Under the pieces are notes generated by a model that had not been told where the DNA came from, did not search any database, and was given only the letters and a program-made list of their open reading frames with translations. The translations under genes and the position numbers were made by a program. Source: a virus. From it: a DNA stretch of 56,448 bases. Each line of letters starts with the position of its first letter. The first letter of the stretch is position 1. The DNA is taken from the IMG/VR virus record IMGVR_UViG_3300028034_000004, positions 1 to 56,448 of that record. One strand, 5' to 3'. Shown here piece by piece: positions 23,952-31,628 of the stretch.

Positions 23952-24950
23952 TTAGTATTTGTAATCTTCTATTTTATCAATTTCATTTAATATTTCTTCA
24001 AGGTTAAAATCACCTTTACCATAAGAAGAAATATAGTCAATCATAACAAATAAAAATGCTTTCTTCGATCTTGAATCATCATCTTCATAATGTTCTTCCC
24101 AATATTTTTTAGATATTTCTCTGAAATTGGAATCAATTCTTGAAGGATAATTAACATTCAAATAATCAAAATAAGATTCTAATACATATCCTTTAAATTT
24201 CGTGTTATTGTATAATTTCATAAAATAATCTTCTAAATCTATATAACCGCTATTTACAGCCATTTTAGCAGCAGAATACATAGTAATTCTTCCGTAATTA
24301 TCTATTGATCCTTCTTTTTCTAATTTTTCAGTGGCATCAATTATTTCCTCCATGAGAAGGTCTATTTTTTCGGTATCTTCGTCCGCGAGTGCTTTCTGCA
24401 ATCTTATTTCAGTAACCTGCAGTAATATATCATAATGATCATAATTAAATCTTGTTGTTATTTTATCAAAATTTAAATTATCAACAATATATTCTTTATC
24501 CTCTTTTAGTTTTTCTAATTCATCAAAATATTTTTGATTATCTTCTAAATTAGAAGATAAAATAAAGTTTCCAAGATAGGTCATGGCATGCATTTTATCT
24601 TTTATATCATTTGCATTTTTTGCCTTTTTAAAAAGATTATCAATAGCTTCTTTTTTGGATATTTTAGAAACCATTACATTTAAAATATCAAGGGTTATGT
24701 TTATTGAATCATATTTTAAAATTTTAGAATAATCATTATTAATTCTTTCTACCAAAGAATTAATAAATTTAAAAGATGATTCTTCTAATAAGAAAATTCG
24801 AAGAGCGCTTGATAATAATCTAACTGCGTTTTCTTCATCCATTTTACTATCCAATATTTTGTCGACTTTTTTGAAAAAACCGTTTAAATTTTCTTCTTGA
24901 ATATTTTTGACTAAGTAATTAACATTTTCATTAATTTTATCAATTTCCAT
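23952..24950 (-). CDS. Helical accessory protein of the radical-SAM cluster
   Basis: 332 residues, almost entirely predicted helical and acidic, with repeat-like helix pairs (e.g. NAVRLLSSALRIFLLEE, KIDLLMEEIIDATEKLEKEG). TPR-like or HEAT-like packing is possible, but no clear consensus is present. It contains no Cys, no membrane segment and no catalytic motif. It lies between the short CXXX protein and radical-SAM enzyme B and ends three bases before B begins. By position it could present the precursor to the enzymes or link it to tail assembly. The start ATG follows AAGGGGGA. Confidence 0.65.
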   Translation of the reverse strand: MEIDKINENVNYLVKNIQEENLNGFFKKVDKILDSKMDEENAVRLLSSALRIFLLEESSFKFINSLVERINNDYSKILKYDSINITLDILNVMVSKISKKEAIDNLFKKAKNANDIKDKMHAMTYLGNFILSSNLEDNQKYFDELEKLKEDKEYIVDNLNFDKITTRFNYDHYDILLQVTEIRLQKALADEDTEKIDLLMEEIIDATEKLEKEGSIDNYGRITMYSAAKMAVNSGYIDLEDYFMKLYNNTKFKGYVLESYFDYLNVNYPSRIDSNFREISKKYWEEHYEDDDSRSKKAFLFVMIDYISSYGKGDFNLEEILNEIDKIEDYKY

Positions 24951-24957
24951 TTTTATT

Positions 24958-25000
24958 CCCCCTTAAAACCATCTACCATCACACCCATCACAACCACCAG
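24958..25000. repeat. 43-base direct repeat, copy 1
   Basis: Identical to 25318-25360. It covers the ribosome site of the downstream gene, the stop codon and the shared C-terminal codons for GGCDGCDGRWF. Confidence 0.9.
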
Positions 25001-25310
25001 CACAAGTTCCTCTACAAGACCCAGAACATGATCCTGTACAGCTAATACATGTTGAAGAACACGTTCCACCACACCCTTCACATAATCCAGCACAAGTTCC
25101 ATTACACCCACTATCAGTTCCCACATCTGGTTTACTAACAAAGAAATTGGTTCTATTCCTTAAGTCATAAAAATGGCTAGATTTTATTATTACTTTATTA
25201 TCTTTTAAATTAACATCATCTAACCAGGAATAAGGCTCTATCAAATCTAAACTATTTCGATAATCATTTATTATACTTCCTAAAATTAAATCTTCCTTTT
25301 GTACTCCCAA
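24963..25310 (-). CDS. Short CXXX-repeat protein (putative radical-SAM substrate)
   Basis: 115 residues from TTG 25310, which follows AAGGGGGTG. Residues 1-67 are an ordinary acidic/aromatic leader-like domain (NDYRNSLDLIEPYSWLDDVN). Residues 68-115 hold 12 Cys in 48 residues, mostly spaced every fourth residue with Gly, Ser and Thr between (CNGTCAGLCEGCGGTC at the start), and end in GGCDGCDGRWF. The same end is found on the propeller protein upstream. Families of Cys-X-X-X repeat radical-SAM targets with dedicated maturases are known in bacteria; this fits them in pattern. No Cys lies in the leader. Alternatives: a metal-binding or disulphide-rich tip that the enzymes do not touch. Confidence 0.75.
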   Translation of the reverse strand: MGVQKEDLILGSIINDYRNSLDLIEPYSWLDDVNLKDNKVIIKSSHFYDLRNRTNFFVSKPDVGTDSGCNGTCAGLCEGCGGTCSSTCISCTGSCSGSCRGTCAGGCDGCDGRWF

Positions 25311-25317
25311 TTGAACA

Positions 25318-25360
25318 CCCCCTTAAAACCATCTACCATCACACCCATCACAACCACCAG
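25318..25360. repeat. 43-base direct repeat, copy 2
   Basis: Perfect copy of 24958-25000, 360 bases away. Recombination between the two would delete the short CXXX gene cleanly or amplify it. Confidence 0.9.
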
Positions 25361-26873
25361 AGCAACTACCATAACATGTTCCGGTACAACCGCCTTTACA
25401 TGTCCCAGCACAATTTCCGACACAATTACCACCACAAGTGCCACTACATCCTTGACATAAACTAGCACATCCCGAGTTACATCCATCACTTGGCACATTT
25501 CTTCGTATCATCTCATCATCGATATAACTTATTATTTCATTAGTGTGTAATGCTTTTATAAGAGTTTCTTTAGCAATCAAATCATCTGTAAATTCTATCG
25601 TTTTAACTACATTATCTATTTTTGAGATATTTATTGTTCCTGCATGATCTGAAACTATTGGTTGATCAGCTGTTATAATAAATTCTAAAGTATTATTCCC
25701 GAAAATTAATTCACTATATTGGATTGTTTCGTTAATTAAAATTGGAGCGTCGCTTAAAAAAGTTACATTTTTATAACTGGTTCCATTTAAAAATATTTCA
25801 TATGCTATTTTTATTGGTTCTGCATTGATTTCTCTTAAGTACCCGCTAACATCAACATTCATAGGGTTTACAGATTCAACATTTGTAGGACTTACAGTTA
25901 TATCAGTTAATTCAATTCGAGGAACATAAGTATAAGTATCTTCTCCAATATATTCCGGAACATTTGATACCTGACCATAGTCATCTCTTCCCCAAGCAAA
26001 ATTTATTAAAGTTCCATTTTTTAGACTACCATCTGTGGTCATTGCTAAAGCATGGTTATATCCGGCATCAACTTCTGAAAAAATAAGTTCTGGATGATCT
26101 GGATAATCTGGATAATCTAATATTTGATTATAATTATCTCTTCCCCAAGCTTCTAATTTTCCGTCTGATTTCAATCCAACTGTAAAATTCTGACCCGAAT
26201 CTAAATCTGTAAAATTATTTAAATAAGGTGTATTAGTAACCTGACCATAAGTATCATCTCCAAAGGAAATTATAACCCCATCTTCTCGGAGTGCAGCGCC
26301 GTGTGATTCTCCGGCTGATATTTTACTATAATTATTTCCAGTGGGTGTATCAATCCCAACCCCTTTTAAGGTGCCATCATACATTAAAAGGAGAACAAAA
26401 TTGTGGCCAGCTTCCACATCTATTATACCACCGTGAACGGGTAGATCATTTAAGATTGGATTATCCCCAATACCTTTTATGTGACCGCTTTCGTCAAGAC
26501 CCACTCCAAAATCACTGCTTGCTGTTATTTTGACAAAATTATTATCAGGTGGAATATTAGATATTAAACCCCAACTAGTTATAGAACCACCAGATAAAGC
26601 TAATGAAAATTCATCCCCGGCAGCAATTTGTTCAAATGTTCCACTCGGGGTATTCGTTATCAATCCATTAGCATCGTTACCAACAGTTTCTAAATGACCA
26701 TCAAAATATCTAACAGTTGTATGATTGTTACCTGCAGCTAGATGATTTTCGAAATCAGTAGAATTAAGTGACAATTGAGGAGGTATTTCTAAAGTTGAAT
26801 CAAAATCAACATTTCCATCAATATAATTTATAACATTAATGTCGATTGAAGAATTAAGATCATTGGTTGGCAT
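25323..26873 (-). CDS. RCC1-type propeller tail fibre with CXXX-repeat tip
   Basis: 516 residues. Residues about 45-330 are RCC1-like propeller repeats, with recurring AAGDEFSLAL, SAGESHGAALREDG and DAGYNHALAMTTDG plus 'W-G-x-D-x-x-x-Q' blades (AWGRDNYNQILDYPD). Residues about 335-460 look like an immunoglobulin-like beta domain. Residues 464-516 are a Gly/Ser/Thr tail with 13 Cys, mostly every fourth residue (CNSGCASLCQGCSGTC at the start), ending GGCDGCDGRWF. The N-terminus (TNDLNSSIDINVINYIDGN) resembles that of the tail protein at 45594. Gene position next to a tail fibre suggests a receptor-binding protein whose C-terminal tip is a radical-SAM substrate. Start ATG overlaps the enzyme A stop region; GGAGG upstream. 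Confidence 0.78.
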   Translation of the reverse strand: MPTNDLNSSIDINVINYIDGNVDFDSTLEIPPQLSLNSTDFENHLAAGNNHTTVRYFDGHLETVGNDANGLITNTPSGTFEQIAAGDEFSLALSGGSITSWGLISNIPPDNNFVKITASSDFGVGLDESGHIKGIGDNPILNDLPVHGGIIDVEAGHNFVLLLMYDGTLKGVGIDTPTGNNYSKISAGESHGAALREDGVIISFGDDTYGQVTNTPYLNNFTDLDSGQNFTVGLKSDGKLEAWGRDNYNQILDYPDYPDHPELIFSEVDAGYNHALAMTTDGSLKNGTLINFAWGRDDYGQVSNVPEYIGEDTYTYVPRIELTDITVSPTNVESVNPMNVDVSGYLREINAEPIKIAYEIFLNGTSYKNVTFLSDAPILINETIQYSELIFGNNTLEFIITADQPIVSDHAGTINISKIDNVVKTIEFTDDLIAKETLIKALHTNEIISYIDDEMIRRNVPSDGCNSGCASLCQGCSGTCGGNCVGNCAGTCKGGCTGTCYGSCSGGCDGCDGRWF

Positions 26874-27993
26874 TTTCTACCTCCTCAATTTTTTCAAAGA
26901 AATATTTGTTTGCTTTATACTGTGCTTCAACCATATCACAAAACATTCCTTCTCTTCTAAAAATAGAACCGCTGACATCATAATTGTAGGCGGTACACCA
27001 GGAGCACATTTTTTTATATTCACATTCATTACATTTCTTTTTGTATTCTCCTTGAATTGTTTGAAGATTAACATATTCAAATGGTTTTAATTTATTTTGA
27101 TCTATCCCATTATAAATGTCTCCTATTGCTAAATTATCCCTTTGCGATAATGTTTGAAACCTATGACAGGGATATAATTCTCCATTAATTCCTATTGAAA
27201 TCATGCTTGTTCCCGAGCCACACCAATTTCTATATTTTAAATCTTCGCCGTCACTATTATAAAGATGAGTAAAATAACCGACATAAATATCTTCGTAAAG
27301 CCCCGTATCTATTAAATAATCAGCTAATTTAATTAATTGATTTTTAAAAATTTCTGGATCATCCTCAGTCCAAACATTTTCAAAAACATTGTTTATTTCT
27401 ATTCTATCAAGACCTAAATCTATCAAATGTTTAACACTTTCAAAAAGATAAGGAAGGGTATCATGATTTACCGTAGCTTTTATATTATTCCAAGGGAAGG
27501 TTTTTCTCCACCAATCAAAATCTTCCATTATTTTATCATAAGACCCATTTCCTTCTACTGTTTTACGATTTAAATCATGAGCTATTTTAGAACCATCTAA
27601 ACTTATTCCTACGCTTAATTTATTTCTATTTCGTTTTAAAATTTCTTTTATTTTGTCGGTAAATAAAGTTCCATTTGTTGTTATCGAATAAATTCTATTA
27701 TTTTTCCAAGGATGGTCCAAATCAATTAGCTTCTCATCTATGTATTTTATTATATCATACATTAAGTCAAACTCAACTAAAGGTTCTCCTCCAATAAATT
27801 CGAAAATTCCCTTATCATGTTTAACCGGTTTGTTTAATATATAATCAACTGCATCTTTGGCAACATCCAAATCCATCGTAATGTGTTTTTTGTTTTCCTC
27901 ATAACAATAAGTACATCTTAAATTACATTTTTCGGTAATCATAAATGAAACTGTTTGTGCAATTGGATTATCTTTTGGTTTTTTATATCTCAT
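26860..27993 (-). CDS. Radical-SAM SPASM enzyme A (peptide maturase type)
   Basis: 377 residues. C-x3-C-x2-C at Cys23, Cys27 and Cys30 (EKCNLRCTYCYEE), GGEP in FIGGEPLVEF, and SVGISLDGSKIAHDLNRK. A complete SPASM domain follows: NWCGSGTSMISIGINGELYP with Cys-His after it (CHRF), then KKCNECEYKKMCSWCTAYN and FCDMVEA. This is the textbook seven-Cys arrangement binding two auxiliary clusters, as in sactipeptide, ranthipeptide and quinohaemoprotein maturases. The gene lies directly upstream of the propeller-CXXX gene and overlaps it by 14 bases, so that protein is its most likely substrate. The start ATG follows AAGGGGAG. Confidence 0.88.
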   Translation of the reverse strand: MRYKKPKDNPIAQTVSFMITEKCNLRCTYCYEENKKHITMDLDVAKDAVDYILNKPVKHDKGIFEFIGGEPLVEFDLMYDIIKYIDEKLIDLDHPWKNNRIYSITTNGTLFTDKIKEILKRNRNKLSVGISLDGSKIAHDLNRKTVEGNGSYDKIMEDFDWWRKTFPWNNIKATVNHDTLPYLFESVKHLIDLGLDRIEINNVFENVWTEDDPEIFKNQLIKLADYLIDTGLYEDIYVGYFTHLYNSDGEDLKYRNWCGSGTSMISIGINGELYPCHRFQTLSQRDNLAIGDIYNGIDQNKLKPFEYVNLQTIQGEYKKKCNECEYKKMCSWCTAYNYDVSGSIFRREGMFCDMVEAQYKANKYFFEKIEEVENANQ

Positions 27994-28004
27994 TTTATCT
28001 CCCC

Positions 28005-28454
28005 TTAAAAGTTATCCAGTTTCTCCAACAAAAGGCCAATTTCTTCGTTTATCTTTTCTTTTATGAAATCGGGAGCTTGATAATTTAATAAAGTTTCTAA
28101 TTTATTTTTCATTAACATATGTTTTACCATTTTTCTTTCTTCATTTTTAATCAAGTCATCAATAATGTTTAGTGACTTATTTATATCTTTATTAAAATGA
28201 TAATTAAATAAAAATATTTGATAATAAAAATCACTTACCTCTTCTGAAAGGATAAATAAATATTTATTGGAGTTTTCTTTAGATTCTATTTTTCTAAAAA
28301 GAACATCAAGTGGACCCATTAAACCTTCAATCCATTCAAATTTATCATAAACTGCTTCTATTTTTTCTGACCATTTTCTAAAATCGTTTAAATCATCTTT
28401 TTCAATGGCGAGTATAAGCCTTGCTTTCAATATTGTTTTATCTTTAGATAACAT
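28005..28454 (-). CDS. Small helical accessory protein
   Basis: 149 residues from ATG 28454, preceded by AGGAGGG; the frame stays open into the upstream fibre gene but that part is not needed. All-helical and charged (LILAIEKDDLNDFRKWSEKI), no Cys in the accepted frame, no membrane segment. It heads the radical-SAM cluster and resembles, in character only, the larger helical protein at 23952. Each CXXX-repeat protein thus has a helical partner and at least one radical-SAM enzyme nearby. A chaperone or precursor-binding role is inferred. Confidence 0.6.
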   Translation of the reverse strand: MLSKDKTILKARLILAIEKDDLNDFRKWSEKIEAVYDKFEWIEGLMGPLDVLFRKIESKENSNKYLFILSEEVSDFYYQIFLFNYHFNKDINKSLNIIDDLIKNEERKMVKHMLMKNKLETLLNYQAPDFIKEKINEEIGLLLEKLDNF

Positions 28455-28464
28455 TTGTTCCCTC

Positions 28465-29532
28465 CTAACAATTTTGTACAAACATCCATATTCTTTTTTC
28501 TTCACCTTCAGCAAGTGGTTCTAAAGCTTTACCTATTATAGTTCCTGGGACATTATCTTTTGATTTTCTTGCAAACCCTTTTTTAGAAGAAGTTTCTAAT
28601 TGGTCCATTGTTTCGATTGGTCCTATAGCTTTTACTTTTACTCTTCCGCATAAACCTTGTGGTGCATATTTTTTTAAATTTTCTTTTTCAGATACATTCT
28701 CCCCTCCAATATAAATTCCATAAGTATCAGAATAAACACCCATTACTCTTTTATCACCTGCTTCTGTGCAGGCTTTAACGCCGTCATTATCCCAAATTAA
28801 AACATCACCTGGTTCTACATCTTCGTTCTTTGGCATAAACTCAGCTAGGTCATTATAAACTGCTCTAGATATTTTAGCGTCATTATCTAAGATTTGATAT
28901 TTAACACCACCGGTATCATATTTAAATAACTGTGCTTGAGGACCTAAAGTAGTGTCTCCTTCAACAGCATTTATTTCAAATACTGGGTCATCATTATTAT
29001 TATATATACTTAAAGCAAACTCATCATTATCTGCATCACCGGTTTTGATTAGCATACCACCAGCATCGGTACCTGTTGTTTGTAATAAAAATCCATAATT
29101 ACCTCCTGCCCCGCTGTTACCGGTAGTAAAAGAATATTGTTTACCTGGTGTTATCACTTCAAGGTTATCTTCTAAACCAACTTTACTTTTGAGATTAGTA
29201 TCTCCATACACGGTTAAATCACCATCGGCTTGAATATAACTATTGCTTCTTATATGACCTACAGCTGTTATATAATCAGAAAATTCCCCAAAACCACCGA
29301 ATGTTGAATCGCCACTAATATCTAAATTACCCGTCGCAGCTACATTGGCATTAATTTGTAAGTCATTTTCTATAACGGGATCAGCTAACCATTCTTCCCA
29401 AATTTCTGTATTATGTAGTGTATTTTCCCACAATCTTTGAAGTGGTCGGTTAGCAACACCGGCAACTACATTTTCGGTTAAATCTATTAATTCTATTTCA
29501 TCTATTGTTCTATGAAATGGTGTACTAGGCAT
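28465..29532 (-). CDS. Tail fibre with C-terminal chaperone-like domain
   Basis: 355 residues. The N-terminal part (about 1-60) has a Trp-rich attachment-like region (NTEIWEEWLADPVIENDLQI). Residues about 60-200 are beta-rich fibre repeats (ATGNLDISGDSTFGGFGEF). The C-terminal 140 residues (YNDLAEFMPKNEDVEPGDVL, MGVYSDTYGIYIGGE, GRVKVKAIGPI, PGTIIGKALEPL) match the conserved module at the end of many Firmicutes phage fibres, related to intramolecular chaperone or Peptidase_G2-type domains. It probably forms trimeric fibres for host binding. The start ATG follows AAAGGAGG. Confidence 0.8.
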   Translation of the reverse strand: MPSTPFHRTIDEIELIDLTENVVAGVANRPLQRLWENTLHNTEIWEEWLADPVIENDLQINANVAATGNLDISGDSTFGGFGEFSDYITAVGHIRSNSYIQADGDLTVYGDTNLKSKVGLEDNLEVITPGKQYSFTTGNSGAGGNYGFLLQTTGTDAGGMLIKTGDADNDEFALSIYNNNDDPVFEINAVEGDTTLGPQAQLFKYDTGGVKYQILDNDAKISRAVYNDLAEFMPKNEDVEPGDVLIWDNDGVKACTEAGDKRVMGVYSDTYGIYIGGENVSEKENLKKYAPQGLCGRVKVKAIGPIETMDQLETSSKKGFARKSKDNVPGTIIGKALEPLAEGEEKRIWMFVQNC

Positions 29533-29545
29533 CTATTTACCTCCT

Positions 29546-30076
29546 TTAATAAGCTATCGACCACTTGAAATAAACATCCCAAGTTTCTTTTTTAAGTATT
29601 GATTCAAAACATTTTGTGGCAATTGATTCTCCGGAAATACTCTTCAGTGTAGCCCGGGAAAAAGTCTTACCATTACCTTCTGACTTTTGGATATGTACTC
29701 TAAATACAGCAATATTGGGTTGAACTTCAGATATATCTTTTTGGTCAATTAAATGTGAATAAAAATCAGGGTTACTTGTTGATACTTCAGTTGAGCCATT
29801 GGGGGTAATAATTAATTCACTACCATCTTGTAAAATGTTTGAACCTTCATTATCTAACCAAATGCTGTTTGGGATTAAGTCCTCAGCCATTCTGTTACCA
29901 CTGTCATTATAATAACCATCATTATCTACAGCCATATTAGCAGCGTTGATTCGATAGTTATCTAATATAACATTACTGTCTGCGGTATGTAATTGCCAAG
30001 GTCCACCATCTTTTCTAACAAAAATTTCTAGGAATCCAGCGACACCTTTTTCTAAAACTGTATCTTTCATTTCCAT
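29546..30076 (-). CDS. Tail/baseplate protein of unknown type
   Basis: 176 residues from ATG 30076, which follows AGAGGTG (GTG 30085 overlaps the ribosome site). Mixed alpha/beta (LEKGVAGFLEIFVRKDGGPW, SNVILDNYRINAANMAVDN), no recognised domain. It lies between the large baseplate protein and the tail fibre and could be a fibre adaptor; this is positional inference. Confidence 0.55.
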   Translation of the reverse strand: MEMKDTVLEKGVAGFLEIFVRKDGGPWQLHTADSNVILDNYRINAANMAVDNDGYYNDSGNRMAEDLIPNSIWLDNEGSNILQDGSELIITPNGSTEVSTSNPDFYSHLIDQKDISEVQPNIAVFRVHIQKSEGNGKTFSRATLKSISGESIATKCFESILKKETWDVYFKWSIAY

Positions 30077-30090
30077 CCATTTCACCTCTT

Positions 30091-31626
30091 TTAATAATTT
30101 CTTAAAGTTTTTAAAAGGACATCATTTTCGTGAACTTCTATTACTAATTGTTCTCCCATGTTATCGTATTTTATTTCTCCATCAAATTGATAATATCTAT
30201 CCTGTAAAGCATAAGTGTGATGAAATTCTGGTACAGGACCCCAGTTGACTGGCCTGTCTGCAATTTCTGCTTCAGCTTCTTTCTCAAACCACGGGTCGTG
30301 GAGTTTCCCTCTTTCATCTTCATAGTCAGTGGCTTGGGCGTTATCTATTTTATGTTTGGCTCCATCGTCACCTTCCCCATAGTCATCACCGTCACCTTGA
30401 TCATAATTGCCATCATCACCATTTCCGCCATCGGGGTTTTCTGGTTCGAAGTCATCATAATTGCCACTATCTTCATCACCGCCAGGGTCATAAGGATCAC
30501 CACCACCGGGTCCGATTCCACCTTCACCACCACCACCATAATCATTGTCGTCAGTATTAGTAACTAAAAATAGTTCGAAGGTCATATATTGCGGACTTAT
30601 TCTGGTTAAAAAATCATATAATATCGAAAGGTTTCTTGATTGGTTACCAAAAGCTCTACCAGTAACCTCGATGAAAGCTGTGGAATTTTTTTCGATATCA
30701 ATGTCGCTGTCGAAATAATTCATCGGCTTCCACCAGCCCGGGTGAGTTAAATAATCTTTTACTTCTATTCCCTGCACTAAAAAATTAAACGGAGGGACTT
30801 TATCCCCAACCCCGTTAACCGGTATCTTGTTATAATCTTCATCTTCATAGTGTTCTATCAGCTTAAAATCGGGTTTGTAGTACCATTCTTCTCCTGTCGA
30901 TAGTTTTACATGCCCGGGCTCCCAAACTTCAATTGTGGACTCCTGAGCCATCGTCATCGGCAAATCATAAAATAGGTATAATCCCATTTTAATGTTTTCA
31001 ATAGTCGGCCCATTAACTAGAACATACCACATAGCAACTGTCATATTATAATATTTTCTAGAATATTTATTAAGGCCGAAAACACCTTTATTTAGTCCAA
31101 CCAATTCTCCGAATGTTTCATAAACTAATGGGTTGTGAACATAATAGTTCTCAACCCAAATTTCCAAAACATCATCTTCTATATACCCATTGAATATATC
31201 AACTTCTAAAGGATTATTATTTAAATCCCTGAATTCAATGGGATTATAAGGTTCTTCACCGTTAAAGGGTTTATCCGTGACGGTTATTTTATATTCCATC
31301 TCAAAACCATACTGATTTTCTAACTTCAATGGTTTTAAATTGTTATCAAACACATTATAATTATTATCTTCAAAGACCTCAATTGAAGTTAACACATCTT
31401 CAAAATCGGTCATTAAATGAAATTGTCCATCAATTATTTTAAATTTAATTTTTTTCCATTTTTTCTTTATTTCGTAAGGGACAGTTTTAATAGACTTAGA
31501 ATAGTTAACCGCTTCAATAGCTACTTTTTGTTCTTCCGCTAAATCCTCATAACTCCCCCAAATGGTTTCAATTACTTCTTTATAATCGTATGTATCCCAA
31601 TAATCCCCTAATTTATCAAAACTCAT
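30091..31626 (-). CDS. Baseplate protein with Gly/Asp-rich linker
   Basis: 511 residues. The N-terminal 350 residues are structured (DYWDTYDYKEVIETIWGSYE; VLVNGPTIENIKMGLYLFYD) and resemble baseplate wedge proteins in general. Residues about 360-430 form a low-complexity Gly/Asp/Pro linker (GGGGEGGIGPGGGDPYDPGG). A beta-rich C-terminal domain follows (DRYYQFDGEIKYDNMGEQLV). Probably joins the wedge to fibres. It follows the J-like wedge gene by two bases. Confidence 0.6.
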   Translation of the reverse strand: MSFDKLGDYWDTYDYKEVIETIWGSYEDLAEEQKVAIEAVNYSKSIKTVPYEIKKKWKKIKFKIIDGQFHLMTDFEDVLTSIEVFEDNNYNVFDNNLKPLKLENQYGFEMEYKITVTDKPFNGEEPYNPIEFRDLNNNPLEVDIFNGYIEDDVLEIWVENYYVHNPLVYETFGELVGLNKGVFGLNKYSRKYYNMTVAMWYVLVNGPTIENIKMGLYLFYDLPMTMAQESTIEVWEPGHVKLSTGEEWYYKPDFKLIEHYEDEDYNKIPVNGVGDKVPPFNFLVQGIEVKDYLTHPGWWKPMNYFDSDIDIEKNSTAFIEVTGRAFGNQSRNLSILYDFLTRISPQYMTFELFLVTNTDDNDYGGGGEGGIGPGGGDPYDPGGDEDSGNYDDFEPENPDGGNGDDGNYDQGDGDDYGEGDDGAKHKIDNAQATDYEDERGKLHDPWFEKEAEAEIADRPVNWGPVPEFHHTYALQDRYYQFDGEIKYDNMGEQLVIEVHENDVLLKTLRNY

Positions 31627-31628
31627 TT

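Noticed and set aside
24966-25484. Metallothionein or simple disulphide-rich tip as the full explanation for the Cys tails
   Set aside because: Possible, but three adjacent radical-SAM enzymes with peptide-maturase features, one overlapping the precursor gene, are better explained by modification of these tails.
24953-25498. Val/Gly-rich minus-strand frames overlapping the CXXX tails
   Set aside because: They are alternative readings of the Cys-repeat codons; the repeat DNA makes long accidental frames, and the Cys frame has the ribosome sites.
21424-27993. Radical-SAM genes as cofactor-synthesis or sulphatase-activating enzymes
   Set aside because: No sulphatase or cofactor genes are nearby; the Cys-repeat proteins and gene overlaps point to peptide substrates.
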